A stretch of DNA of 64,000 nucleotides, taken from an uncultured bacterium (GTDB lineage: Bacteria; Cyanobacteriota; Vampirovibrionia; Gastranaerophilales; Gastranaerophilaceae). The DNA is taken from positions 1 to 64,000 of the forward strand of contig CASFNW010000010.1 of NCBI GenBank assembly GCA_949296245.1. Direction: 5' to 3'. This document shows, in pieces, positions 53,641 to 63,242 of the stretch; the stretch's first letter is position 1, and the number at the start of each line of letters is the position of its first letter. Below the pieces are notes generated by a model. That model was not told where the DNA came from, ran no database searches, and saw only the letters and a program-made list of their open reading frames with translations. The translations under genes and the position numbers were made by a program.

Positions 53641-54645
53641 TTATTTTAAAGAGGCTGTTTTTAAAATATCCATATATTTTGCTTTTTCTTCGTTAGTAAA
53701 TTGTCCTTTTTTTGCAAAATGTATATGATAAATACCTTTTGGTGTGTAAATTATCCTTGCAATTTCTGTTTCTTTTGCATTATCAAATTTCCATTCATAA
53801 AAAATTTCATTATTAGTTTGATGAATAATTTTCTTTTCAAATGTTTTATTTGAATTTTTTGCTATTGCATCTATAGCTCCTATGTGGGTGTTGTAGTATT
53901 CGTTTAAGGTTGTTTTAAAATTATCGGTCAGAATAAAATACTGAATAGTTACAAGCTGTGTCCATTTGAAATTCTTTACATCTTCGCCTTTTAACCCGTA
54001 TTCAACGATTTTGGATTTTTCATCTTTTTGTTCAAGAGCTTTTCCCCATTTTTTTGAGTCCAGTGTTAAAAAGACTTCGCCGGTTTGAGCCGGTTCTTCA
54101 GGTTTTACTTTTTTATTTGTGTAGGTATTTACAATTTCTGATTTTAAATTTTCTCTGGATTGCTGATCAGCAAGAGGATTGCTCATGGCATAAGCTGCTT
54201 GTTCTTCTCTTATTTGTTTCAGTAATTTTTTATAATATATTTTTTCTTTACCGCCCATTGATTCCAGTGTCACTGCAGTTTCGTAATAATCTATGGCAAC
54301 TTCATAGTCTTTTTGATTTCTTTTTATATCACCCAGAAGTACATATGCATTCCACTGATTTGGAAACAGTCTTATTGCGTCTTGAAAGGTTTTTTCTGCA
54401 AGCTGTGTTTCTTTTTTGTAGGCATAGCTGGTACCGAGAAGACACAAAGCACTGTATGAGTCCGGTTTATAATTCAGCGCATTGTTAAAATAAATAACTG
54501 CTTCATCATAATTTTTTTCGTTATATGCTTTCATTCCTCTGTCATATTCGTAACGGAAATTTAGAGCACTGCAGCCGCACTGAACTATTATCGATGCAGT
54601 GATTATGGTGCATATAAAAAACTTTGAAATTCTTTTTAACAGCAT
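53641..54645 (-). CDS. TPR-repeat lipoprotein
   Basis: A 334-residue exported protein. Lipoprotein-like signal at 1-24 (SIIVQCGCSA, Cys at 23 or 25). At least three TPRs follow at about 32-140 (YDEAVIYFNNALNYKPDSYS; TQLAEKTFQDAIRLFPNQWN; YEVAIDYYETAVTLESMG). The C-terminal half is a beta-rich domain of unknown type (KGIYHIHFAKKGQFTNEEKA). TPRs suggest a scaffold at the envelope. No clear Shine-Dalgarno. Confidence 0.78.
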   Translation of the reverse strand: MLLKRISKFFICTIITASIIVQCGCSALNFRYEYDRGMKAYNEKNYDEAVIYFNNALNYKPDSYSALCLLGTSYAYKKETQLAEKTFQDAIRLFPNQWNAYVLLGDIKRNQKDYEVAIDYYETAVTLESMGGKEKIYYKKLLKQIREEQAAYAMSNPLADQQSRENLKSEIVNTYTNKKVKPEEPAQTGEVFLTLDSKKWGKALEQKDEKSKIVEYGLKGEDVKNFKWTQLVTIQYFILTDNFKTTLNEYYNTHIGAIDAIAKNSNKTFEKKIIHQTNNEIFYEWKFDNAKETEIARIIYTPKGIYHIHFAKKGQFTNEEKAKYMDILKTASLK

Positions 54646-54659
54646 AACTTATCTAATCT

Positions 54660-54775
54660 AGTGTCGCAGTTGCCGCCGGCTGACCGCAGCCGGCACCTGC
54701 TCACCTTTTCAAATGACACTCAAAAAATTCGTTCACGTCATTTCCCTCTCACAAAACAATTCACAGGATTATAAT
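54660..54775. repeat. GC-rich hairpins and degenerate copy of the hairpin repeat
   Basis: GCCGGCTGACCGCAGCCGGC (about 54674-54693) is a strong GC-rich hairpin, unusual here. CCTCTCACAAAACAATTCAC at about 54749-54768 matches the left arm and loop of the 46.15 kb hairpin, but the right arm is lost. Located 5' of the TPR lipoprotein and 3' of the dGTPase-like gene. Confidence 0.6.
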
Positions 54776-54800
54776 AACAGATATTTGTTGTGGCAATAAA

Positions 54801-56177
54801 TTAAGCTGTTATCGAATTGTAAGTTTTTATTGCATATTTATCCGTCATACCTGAAATGTAGTCAATTATAGCCTGTTTATAATTATCAGGTTTCTCCAGA
54901 TTATAAATGACAGCGTTTTTATATTTTGGATTAACTGTTTGATTATCAGAATATTTTATCAGCCATTTTCTAAAATTTTGCACACATTTATTATTTATTC
55001 CTGACAAATATTCTATTGTATCTTTTCCTTTATACATATTTACGTATTTATCATATATTCCGAAAATTATTTTGTCGCATTCTTCTTGAGAAAGTTCTTT
55101 TGCTCCTTTGAGTTTATATATATTCTTGTAATTGTAATCTTTAATATCTTTCATCAATTCAAATACAGGTTTTGAAAAACCGATTCCTTTAGTTGTGTCG
55201 GAATTTTTTATCAAATCGTTAACAAAAATATTGATTAAAACAGTATTGTTTACATCCGATGAGAAATCCGACAGATGTTTTTTTACTAAATCTTTTAATT
55301 CCTTTCTGTTGTTATCATTATACAAGCCCAGCCTGTAGGCATCTTCTATATCTTTTCCAAGATACGCGATTTTGTCTGAAATTTTTACAATTATTCCTTC
55401 CCAGGTGTATGGCTGTATTTTCCCGGGCTCGGCTATTAATTCCAAATCAATAGCAGTGTTTCTGGGTTTAATATAATTTTCGTCAATTTCTCCGCAATGA
55501 TTTATTATTCCGTCTCTGACGGCATAGGTGAGTCCGAGATTATTTTGTTCTCCCTGAGAATTGGTTAGTGTTAATATTTTATCTGCCATACGTAAACTGT
55601 TTTTTTCATGCCAGAACAGCGGCAGCCCTTCTTTTTGCGTAATTGTTTTTAAAGAACGTTCCCCGTCATGTCCGAATGGAGAATGTCCTATATCGTGTCC
55701 CAGACCGATTGCTTCTGCCAGTTCTTCGTTGAGACCGAGTTTTCTGCAGATATTTCTTGCTATATCCGTAACCTGAAGTACATGCGAGCTTCTTGTTGAT
55801 ACCATATCATTTTCACACAGAGGGAAAACCTGTGTTTTAAAACGCATTCTGTCAAATCCTTCAGTATGAACAAGCCTATCTCTGTCTCTTTCAAACTCCG
55901 ACCTTATCTCATACGGCTTTGCTTCTATAGGTGTATTTCTCTTAATTGCCTGCTGCCATTTAGGATTATCCGGTGTCATTGCCTCTTTTGAAAAAGATTT
56001 ATCTTTCATCTGCATCTGCATAAAAGTCAGAATACTGCTTTTAAAAGACGGCAGAACAAAATCGTTTGAAACATTGGAATAAAATTTATTATCAGAACAA
56101 TGTTCTGGCGGGGAAGTTTGCATTTTTTTCTGCGGAATTTTGTGTGTATTGAGGTTAAATAAAACAGGTAACAGCAT
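54801..56177 (-). CDS. dGTPase-like HD phosphohydrolase with N-terminal leader
   Basis: A 458-residue protein. Residues 1-80 are not part of the dGTPase family and contain a polar, Asn/Ser-rich leader with PSFKS at 43-47. The catalytic HD domain follows: ERDRDRLVHTEGFDRMRFKT (family N-motif), SSHVLQVTDIA (first His), GLGHDIGHSPFGHDGE (HD pair and metal His), and KISDKIAYLGKDIEDA. It should hydrolyse dGTP (or another dNTP) to the nucleoside and tripolyphosphate. First of six leader-bearing proteins to the right-hand end. Flanked by repeat elements on both sides. Confidence 0.82.
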   Translation of the reverse strand: MLLPVLFNLNTHKIPQKKMQTSPPEHCSDNKFYSNVSNDFVLPSFKSSILTFMQMQMKDKSFSKEAMTPDNPKWQQAIKRNTPIEAKPYEIRSEFERDRDRLVHTEGFDRMRFKTQVFPLCENDMVSTRSSHVLQVTDIARNICRKLGLNEELAEAIGLGHDIGHSPFGHDGERSLKTITQKEGLPLFWHEKNSLRMADKILTLTNSQGEQNNLGLTYAVRDGIINHCGEIDENYIKPRNTAIDLELIAEPGKIQPYTWEGIIVKISDKIAYLGKDIEDAYRLGLYNDNNRKELKDLVKKHLSDFSSDVNNTVLINIFVNDLIKNSDTTKGIGFSKPVFELMKDIKDYNYKNIYKLKGAKELSQEECDKIIFGIYDKYVNMYKGKDTIEYLSGINNKCVQNFRKWLIKYSDNQTVNPKYKNAVIYNLEKPDNYKQAIIDYISGMTDKYAIKTYNSITA

Positions 56178-56289
56178 ATTTTATATTTCATATAGTCAAC
56201 TGACTCCGACTACTTGTTGAACCTGTGCAATAAACAAGTTCGTTGTTTAACAATAAGTCCGGCACAGCCAACAAGTGCATGTGGTCTAC

Positions 56290-56335
56290 CTCTCATAAAA
56301 TATGACATTTAGTCATATTTTATTCGGCAGAGTCG
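56290..56335. repeat. Hairpin repeat copy, plus structured gene-free flank
   Basis: CTACCTCTC, then ATAAAATATGAC-ATTTA-GTCATATTTTAT (perfect 12-bp stem, same ATTTA loop as the 41-61 copy), then TCGGCAGAGTCG. The 337-nt gap (56178-56514) has no gene; it also holds TAAACAA-GTTCG-TTGTTTA (about 56233-56251) framed by CTGTGC/GCACAG. A different sequence but the same nested-hairpin layout. Confidence 0.8.
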
Positions 56336-56514
56336 TAAAATGCTAGACTTGGCGTCACTCGCACTCCGTGTACGCTCCTACAAGCTAGGCCTCCTCGGAC
56401 ATTATATCATTTTTTTAAATTTTTAACATGCAATATAAAATTTTTGTAACAAACTCTTGCGCTGTTTCAAACAAATATACATAATAGAAATGTACTGTTC
56501 ATGGGGTTTTATGT

Positions 56515-58518
56515 ATGACTTGTGTGAAGAGTAATCAGGCTGTATCACCGTTGGTTTCTCTAAATCCGTTCTTTTTATATAAAAAGAATGTCAGTTTTGC
56601 TGCGGCAAAAGCTGAGGATGGTGATGCATATCAAAAACGTATACCTAAACCGGAAGTCAAGACACCCAAAAAAGATCATCCGGTTTATCTTGATGATATT
56701 TCTTTTGCAGTTGCTAAAAAGATAGCTGAAAATGCAAACAAGCTTGGGATATCAAGAACCGACTATCTAATACAAAATATCCGTTCACTTGCCTATATCC
56801 CGCAGGTTATGCCTGAACAGTCAAAAACGGCAATTGTCGGTAAAACAAATGTCACAACTCTTATTGACGGGGAACAGATTTTTGATAAAGCCGTAGAATA
56901 CATAAAAAGTGCGAAAGACTCCATACAAATAGAAATGTTTGAATTTCAGCATCCTTCTATAGACGGACACAAATGGCCGTCTAACGGAGCTGAAGCAGTT
57001 GCCGGTTTTGAAGAGCACAACAGTCTTTTGCCAATGATAATAAAAAAGAAAAAAGAAAATCCTGATTTAAAAGTCCAGATTATCCTCGATGCCCACAAAT
57101 GGTATATGGACGGAACAGGCACACCAATCCGTCATTACAACAATCAGGATATGATTAGATATCTTAAAACAAACGGTATTGATGTTGTTCCTTATCCCCG
57201 CCCTGCCCAAAACGGTGCAGCTTTACAGCATGTAAAGCTTGTGGCTGTTGACGGTAAAAAATTAATAATAGGCGGTATGAACTGGGGTACGCATTCCACG
57301 GCAAACCATGATGCCTGTGTTGCTGTAGAGACAAGAGACGGCAATAAAAATTCGGAAGTTGACAATATTTTAACGGAAATTTTCAATAAAGACTGGGCTT
57401 TTTCATGGCAGAGATTAGGCAGAACCAAAATCGTTGCAGGGCCTTTAACGGAAGATGAACAAGTTTTATACAAAGGCTTGAATAAAGAAATTAAGCAGGA
57501 AAATGTTGATTATATGAAAATTGTAGGTGAACTCTACAACAACGATAATGACAAAAACCGTTATGATGAAAGTGATTTATCTAAACTGGATATTATAAAA
57601 AGAACACCTGTTGAAAATCCGGCGATTAAAGTCCTCTCAACAAAACCGAGAGAACTTGCTTATATAGGAGAAAAAGGCTCTGAATCTATAAGACAGTATG
57701 TAATGGAAAAAGTAAAAACTGCAAAAAAACTGAGAGCTGAGCTTTTTGTCTTATCTGACAAAGAAATTATACAAACAATTATAGACAGGGTGCATAATGG
57801 AGAGCTCGATGCCAAAATCATAGTGGATCCTTCGATTATAGAAGAGTTTCCTTATTGTAATACCGCATATCAAAAACTTGTAGAAAACAATATAGACGTA
57901 CGCCAGTACAAAACGGATACAAATATTACACAAAGAATGCACGGTAAATGGGCTGTTTTTGACGATAAAGAAGTTCTAATCGGCTCTGCAAACTGGTCTG
58001 CTATGGCAATGAACCAGAATTTGAAAAAAGGTCAGAGAGAAGATTATGAAAAATATACAGAACAAATTAACAAAGAAATTGTCGGTTATATGAAAACCGT
58101 TGAAGCATATGAAAACGCCGTCGGAATTCCTCCTATCATAAGAAAAAAACTTGATTATAAAGAGGTAATGATAAGACGTGCCAAAATAAAAAAAGCTGTC
58201 AATGAAATAAATGAAACCGGTACCGCAGAAATAAAACTTCAGGATAAAGTTTATAAATTCGATGTCAAAAACCGCTCCGATTTAAATACAATAAAAGGCT
58301 ATTATAAAATCATCATCGACAGAAATAACGCAAAAGAAAAATACAAAAGAGGCAATAACGAAGCGGCTATTGCTTTTGAAAAGCCGGTTCTGGCAAGAGT
58401 TTTTCTGCGTCAGTTTGAAAAGGACTGGAAACATTCCGAATCCGAATATGAAAAAGTAAGAAACAGAGTATATGAAGCACCGCCTATGAACGGCACAAAA
58501 CTGGATGTGGCAGGTTAG
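56515..58518 (+). CDS. Phospholipase D-family protein (nuclease/lipase) with leader
   Basis: A 667-residue PLD-superfamily protein. Leader at 1-33 ends KNVSFAAAK (VSFAA 26-30). Two HKD motifs: QHVKLVAVDGKKLIIGGMNW near 239 and RMHGKWAVFDDKEVLIGSAN near 474, each HxK(x4)D followed by a Gly/Ser-rich turn; a bound pair makes one active site. Relatives include Nuc-type endonucleases, cardiolipin synthases and secreted toxins. There is no signal peptide or transmembrane helix, so cardiolipin synthase is unlikely. GGGG lies 9 nt before the ATG. The next gene starts 1 nt after its stop, so they are coupled. Confidence 0.82.
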   Translation: MTCVKSNQAVSPLVSLNPFFLYKKNVSFAAAKAEDGDAYQKRIPKPEVKTPKKDHPVYLDDISFAVAKKIAENANKLGISRTDYLIQNIRSLAYIPQVMPEQSKTAIVGKTNVTTLIDGEQIFDKAVEYIKSAKDSIQIEMFEFQHPSIDGHKWPSNGAEAVAGFEEHNSLLPMIIKKKKENPDLKVQIILDAHKWYMDGTGTPIRHYNNQDMIRYLKTNGIDVVPYPRPAQNGAALQHVKLVAVDGKKLIIGGMNWGTHSTANHDACVAVETRDGNKNSEVDNILTEIFNKDWAFSWQRLGRTKIVAGPLTEDEQVLYKGLNKEIKQENVDYMKIVGELYNNDNDKNRYDESDLSKLDIIKRTPVENPAIKVLSTKPRELAYIGEKGSESIRQYVMEKVKTAKKLRAELFVLSDKEIIQTIIDRVHNGELDAKIIVDPSIIEEFPYCNTAYQKLVENNIDVRQYKTDTNITQRMHGKWAVFDDKEVLIGSANWSAMAMNQNLKKGQREDYEKYTEQINKEIVGYMKTVEAYENAVGIPPIIRKKLDYKEVMIRRAKIKKAVNEINETGTAEIKLQDKVYKFDVKNRSDLNTIKGYYKIIIDRNNAKEKYKRGNNEAAIAFEKPVLARVFLRQFEKDWKHSESEYEKVRNRVYEAPPMNGTKLDVAG

Positions 58519-58519
58519 T

Positions 58520-60256
58520 ATGAAAATTTTACCGGTTGGTATTCAAAATTATAATTATAAAAACAGGAGTTTTTCTGTAACAAATTATTATATAACCAGC
58601 AATAATCAAAATTTTGCCGGTTTGTATTCTTATCCTGTAGTTTATCCTTTTAAGCCTGCTTTTAAAGGCGATTTTTTTGAAAACAATTTTACTAAAAAAG
58701 TTGAAGGTAAAAAATATCAGGGTCTTGGCTTGATGGAAAAAAACGAAATAGGTTCCCCAGAGTGGTATGATTTTTCTAAAGTAGGCTGGAGATATTTGAG
58801 CAAAGAGCCTCTGGATTGGACAACCGCAGCACCGAAAGATTTTTATGTATTTATTCAGGCAAATGCTCTTGCTGAAGGCTATGAGTCTGCCTGGGTCAGA
58901 AGGTTTAACTATACAAACAGAAAAATAGCTCTTGCCACCTCACATTCAATAGATTCAAGAATCGTAAAAGAACCGCCGTCAAAAGAACTTCGTAAAGATC
59001 CGTTTAAAGATAAATCTTTCGCATCAAATATAGACGAGCTGTTAGACACACGCCGCCATAAGTCACTTGACAAACCTGTTACCGACAAAAACGGCAACTT
59101 ATGCATAGATGCAGTTGTTTTTGATACGGAAACCACGGGTACGAATACGGGAGACTCATCAAAACCGCTTGATAAAATTATTCAAATAGGTGCAATACAG
59201 ATAAAAAACGGCAAAATTATTGAAGAAACTGCATATAATCAGCTTATAAATCCGGAGATGCATATACCGGAAGCGTCTTCAAATGTTCACGGTATTTTTG
59301 ATAAAGATGTGGAAAAAGCTCCTGTTATGGAGCAGGTATTAAAGCCCTTTGTAAATAATTATCTAAATAAGAAAAACGGGATAATCGTTGCATATAACTC
59401 ACAATTTGATATAAGTATGCTAAATAACGCAATAAAAGAGCACAACAGTTATTCTGCTGATGAATTGAAGCCGAAACGATATTTTAAAGTCATTGATCCG
59501 TTTCTTTTAATTCAGAGAATACATCCTTATGTCGGTGCATCCAAACGTTTGTCGAACCAGTACAGATACTTTTTCTGCAAAAATATGGACAATGCCCATG
59601 ATGCTCTTGCCGATGTAAAAGGCACTGTAAATATTTTAAAATATTCTCTTTACTATCTTGATAAACACAGAAAAGATAAAACACAGCCGTTAACAATAAG
59701 AGATGTTTTGTTATTCCAGAACGGTTTTGAAGTTCCTAATATAGATATACCTCTGGATGCTCAGGGCTGCAATGCAAGGGTGAATTTTAGAACTTCGTAC
59801 AGGCCGGTATCATTGAGCGTAGACAATTATCATAACGGCTATATGCTCACAGCAGAAGATATTGAGGAGCTTTTACCTGATATAGGAAAAGCAAATGCCG
59901 ACAAACTAATTAACGATGTTGAAGGCGCAAAAATAGATATGAAGCAGCCTAACGGTTTGCCTTTAAATGCTGCGGAAACAAGACAGAAACAAAATGCAAA
60001 AGGTATGGAAAATTCTTTTTACGTAATGAAACGGAATTTTAATAAAGTCCTTGATTTTGCAAAGATAGATGCATACGGTGATAAATCAAAAGAAGAAATA
60101 AAAGAAATAATAACCCAAAAAGCAAAACACTATATACACAAAGATTCTATTGATTTTTGGATGAAAAATCCCAATCCTTTTGATATAAAAGAAGGAAATG
60201 ACCTTCCGGATTTTGAAATATCAAAAAGAGTAATGCTGGAAGAGCTTGAGAAATAA
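58520..60256 (+). CDS. DEDDh 3'-5' exonuclease (DnaQ-like) with leader
   Basis: A 578-residue protein from ATG 58520, preferred over an ATG at 58505 inside the previous gene because AGG precedes it and the N-terminus then reads MKILPVGIQN, close to MKILAVSNQN of the 60.3-61.8 kb protein. The leader contains NFAG (31-34) and AFKG (47-50). The exonuclease domain begins near 198: VVFDTETTGTNTG (Asp/Glu), IQIGAIQIKNGKI, VAYNSQFDISML (second Asp) and AHDALADVKGTVNIL (His and Asp). Ends of about 195 and 220 residues flank it with unknown domains; DIEELLPDIGKANADKLIND resembles a helix-hairpin-helix. Coupled to the PLD gene. Confidence 0.84.
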   Translation: MKILPVGIQNYNYKNRSFSVTNYYITSNNQNFAGLYSYPVVYPFKPAFKGDFFENNFTKKVEGKKYQGLGLMEKNEIGSPEWYDFSKVGWRYLSKEPLDWTTAAPKDFYVFIQANALAEGYESAWVRRFNYTNRKIALATSHSIDSRIVKEPPSKELRKDPFKDKSFASNIDELLDTRRHKSLDKPVTDKNGNLCIDAVVFDTETTGTNTGDSSKPLDKIIQIGAIQIKNGKIIEETAYNQLINPEMHIPEASSNVHGIFDKDVEKAPVMEQVLKPFVNNYLNKKNGIIVAYNSQFDISMLNNAIKEHNSYSADELKPKRYFKVIDPFLLIQRIHPYVGASKRLSNQYRYFFCKNMDNAHDALADVKGTVNILKYSLYYLDKHRKDKTQPLTIRDVLLFQNGFEVPNIDIPLDAQGCNARVNFRTSYRPVSLSVDNYHNGYMLTAEDIEELLPDIGKANADKLINDVEGAKIDMKQPNGLPLNAAETRQKQNAKGMENSFYVMKRNFNKVLDFAKIDAYGDKSKEEIKEIITQKAKHYIHKDSIDFWMKNPNPFDIKEGNDLPDFEISKRVMLEELEK

Positions 60257-60287
60257 AAAAAGGCTGTTATTTAACAGCCTTTTTTTG
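60255..60287. terminator. Bidirectional intrinsic terminator
   Basis: AAAAAAAGGCTGTT / AACAGCCTTTTTTT stem between two convergent genes (exonuclease and coiled-coil). Confidence 0.9.
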
Positions 60288-60301
60288 TTAATGTTTTTTA
60301 T

Positions 60302-61804
60302 CTAATACTGCCAGTCTTCTACATTATTTTTGTAAAATTCTTCCATTTTTGGATAATAGCTTTTTATTTCGTCAGATTTGTTTTTTATTTCTTCTTTAAG
60401 TTTTGGAATACGTTCTTCTGCACGCTTTATACTGTTTTGTGAAACTTCTTTGCAGTATTCTAACTGAGAGATTTTTATATTGATTTTTTTTAGTTTATCT
60501 TCCCAGATAGCTATTTTTTTTGCCAGGTTTTTACTTTCATTTTCAGCGTATTCTCTGTCTTTTTTGTCGTATTCTTCTCTTTTTCTTCTTTCATAATAAT
60601 CGGATTCCGCATTATAATCTTTTTCCGGAGCGTTTGCTTTTTTGTCATTAAAAGCTTTCCATTCTTTTGCAACTTTTAGTTGTTCCTGAATTTCTTCTCT
60701 TTGCGGATAATACATCTCAAGCTGTTTGTCGTATTCTTTTATTTTATTTGTATCATACTCAATTGTACGAAATGCATCTGTTACTGCTCTTCTTTTGTTA
60801 TCTCTGTCCATAAACATAAGACCTACTTCATCAAAAATTCTAAAAGCTTGAATTGCTTTTTGTTCTTCTTTTTTTGAAAAATTTATACGGTCTGTGTAAT
60901 AGCCGATTTTTTGTGATAAATCATTATATTTCTGTTCGTTTAAGTAGTAGAAATAATCCGCTTTTTCTTTGTCTTTATCTATAGAAGGATTCTGCCAAGG
61001 AAATTCATTCTTTTTGTTTTCGAGTTCATGTTTATACTGTGCAGATGTTTGATATTCATTTTCAAATTCAGCTTTTTCTTTTTTTAGCTTTTCCAATTCT
61101 CTTTTGTCTGCTGCTTCAAGACGATAATAGTATTCTGCAATTGTTTTAAAATACTGTCCGTAGTCTCTTGCGGAATCTTTGTAATCCCAATAGTATGATG
61201 GTATATAATCAAAGTCAAAGTAATTGCTTCTTACATCTTCCAGTTTCGGGTAAACAGGGCGATTGTCATATACTATATAGTCAAAGTCTTTTTTTGTTTG
61301 CTCAGGCACAAACTCTTCCGGATCCGCAAAATATACTCTCTCTGTTGTGTATCCTGTACGATATTTTGCAGTATTTTCTATGGAAGAATTTGGATAATAA
61401 GATGATGAATTTTTTATCAGACTTTGATTTGCGTTATCCTGTTCGTCTCTATTTCTATAATAACCCCAGCCGTTCGATTCAATTTTGGTATTTTGTGTGG
61501 TTAAATCCTTCTTTGGGTCTGATAGTCTCATATGAACTGCACCGGATGTACCGCTGATATAATTGGGCTCATTTGAACAATATCCGTTTGAATAACGCGG
61601 TATTTTGGAAAATTCTTCTTTATGCCCTTTAAAAGATACGTTGCTCAAGAAACTGCTTTTTATTGCTTCTGCGGATTTTTTATCATCAATGGGATTTTGT
61701 ACATCAGTATCATTACCTCTAAAACTTGTTAAATCTTTTTTTATCTGATTATTTTGTCTTGTTTTTTTTATTAAATTTTGATTAGATACAGCTAGAATTT
61801 TCAT
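60302..61804 (-). CDS. Leader-bearing coiled-coil protein
   Basis: A protein of 500 residues from ATG 61804, preferred over an ATG at 61900 since GAGG lies just upstream and the start MKILAVSNQN matches the neighbouring exonuclease. The leader has TSFRG at 26-30 and VSFKG at 56-60. Residues about 60-230 are Tyr/Asn/Ser-rich and disordered-looking; from about 240 to 490 the chain is a long highly charged coiled coil (for example KRELEKLKKEKAEFENEYQT). No known enzyme domain. It ends in DWQY. Probably structural or a binding partner. It sits in the accessory block with five other leader proteins. Confidence 0.75.
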   Translation of the reverse strand: MKILAVSNQNLIKKTRQNNQIKKDLTSFRGNDTDVQNPIDDKKSAEAIKSSFLSNVSFKGHKEEFSKIPRYSNGYCSNEPNYISGTSGAVHMRLSDPKKDLTTQNTKIESNGWGYYRNRDEQDNANQSLIKNSSSYYPNSSIENTAKYRTGYTTERVYFADPEEFVPEQTKKDFDYIVYDNRPVYPKLEDVRSNYFDFDYIPSYYWDYKDSARDYGQYFKTIAEYYYRLEAADKRELEKLKKEKAEFENEYQTSAQYKHELENKKNEFPWQNPSIDKDKEKADYFYYLNEQKYNDLSQKIGYYTDRINFSKKEEQKAIQAFRIFDEVGLMFMDRDNKRRAVTDAFRTIEYDTNKIKEYDKQLEMYYPQREEIQEQLKVAKEWKAFNDKKANAPEKDYNAESDYYERRKREEYDKKDREYAENESKNLAKKIAIWEDKLKKINIKISQLEYCKEVSQNSIKRAEERIPKLKEEIKNKSDEIKSYYPKMEEFYKNNVEDWQY

Positions 61805-61829
61805 ATAGACCTCTTTCGTATTAATTACT

Positions 61830-63098
61830 TTAAAAAATATTTGTTGTTTCCAATAAATATTTAAATAAATCCATCCCCATATAGTATGAATATTCATCAT
61901 TTTGTTCTGAATATTTGTACATTGCCTTTTTTATGGCATTGCTCAGTCCGTTTTGTGAATCATCAGGACTGTTTATACAGGTAATTTTATCAATACCTTT
62001 TGATTTTAAAACTTTGTCCATTTCTCTTAAATGTTCCAGATTAGGACTATTTCCAACAATTATTATTTTCAAAGGCAATTTATATATCGCATCAAGAACA
62101 TTTTCGTTTTCTAAAATTTCGTTAATCGGTTTATTTTTATCAATATTTATTCCCCAAATATCTATATAATTTAAAGGGTTGAGCATTTCTTCGTCATTGA
62201 TTTCATCGCCTGCTGCAATCACAAAGTCATTTGTGTCATTAACAACAATATCTTTAACCGCTTCTTTTACGTCGTATAGTTTATTAATCTCTTTATTGTC
62301 AACTTTGGGCTTAATAATCATCCTGTTGCCGGGTTCATAATATACCATACCGTTGGCATATTGTGGGAAATATGCATTATTATCTTTTGGATAATGATTT
62401 AAAACAGAGTCTATTTTGCTATTATCCAAATATCCGGTAATGAGTTGTTTGAATTTATCAACAGGAAGTTTATTGGCAAATGCAATTTCAATAATATCCT
62501 CTTCGTTTTTGCTGAATGAAATATAATTTTCTATATCAGGAGAGTTTGTCTTTTCCAATTTATCCTGCATTGAAATCCCGGGATAATCCCATTTTGTCCT
62601 ATTTACAGGAGCTTCAATTACAAATGTATTTTTTGTAATTTGTGAAATTAATCTTTTTAAATCAGATTTTATTTTTTGTGCATTCCATCCGTTTGCTTTT
62701 TTTTGAATGATGTTGTCTTTCCCGGTATCTTTTATCCAGCGACCGTTTTGCTTAACAAATTTATCTGCTCCGTCGCGTGTAATTAAATAATCCGGAGAAA
62801 AATAATCCAGATTTTGTTCGTTTAATGCATTTTCAACAAACATATACTCGGCAGCATTTCTGCCGGTTGTAATTGTTAAAACAAATTTATCTTTTGCAGC
62901 GTCTTTAAGATTTTTGAAGCTGCTAAAATAGTTGTTAAACTCATTTCTTTTATTTTGATTATTTACAAATACATCCTTTTGACACATTTCATTGTGAGAA
63001 AAAGGAGTATATGTGTTATCAAAGTCTGCAAATACGCTGGTTTTTCCTGCTTTAAATGAAATGCTGGAATATATCGGAATGATGGGCTTAATGGACAC
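61830..63098 (-). CDS. HAD-superfamily phosphatase with leader
   Basis: A 422-residue protein from a GTG start with GAGG nearby. The very short leader ends SISFKAG (13-18). HAD motif I is FADFDNT (25-29, nucleophile Asp25), motif II TITTGRNA, motif III a Lys downstream, motif IV AAGDEINDEEML. The C2-type cap lies between motifs II and IV, so it is a Cof/sucrose-phosphatase-like HAD-IIB enzyme; substrate unknown. It lies 25 nt upstream of the coiled-coil gene on the same strand and should share its transcript. Only about 12 residues precede the motif. Confidence 0.82.
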   Translation of the reverse strand: MSIKPIIPIYSSISFKAGKTSVFADFDNTYTPFSHNEMCQKDVFVNNQNKRNEFNNYFSSFKNLKDAAKDKFVLTITTGRNAAEYMFVENALNEQNLDYFSPDYLITRDGADKFVKQNGRWIKDTGKDNIIQKKANGWNAQKIKSDLKRLISQITKNTFVIEAPVNRTKWDYPGISMQDKLEKTNSPDIENYISFSKNEEDIIEIAFANKLPVDKFKQLITGYLDNSKIDSVLNHYPKDNNAYFPQYANGMVYYEPGNRMIIKPKVDNKEINKLYDVKEAVKDIVVNDTNDFVIAAGDEINDEEMLNPLNYIDIWGINIDKNKPINEILENENVLDAIYKLPLKIIIVGNSPNLEHLREMDKVLKSKGIDKITCINSPDDSQNGLSNAIKKAMYKYSEQNDEYSYYMGMDLFKYLLETTNIF

Positions 63099-63242
63099 AG
63101 TTACCTCAATCTAATAAGTGAATTGTATAAAAAAACAATAAAAATAAAAAGAAATTTAATTTCTTATTTTACAAAACGTTACAAGGGTAATATACATTTT
63201 TTTTAAAATATAATATAATAATTAAAACTAATGGAGGTTATT

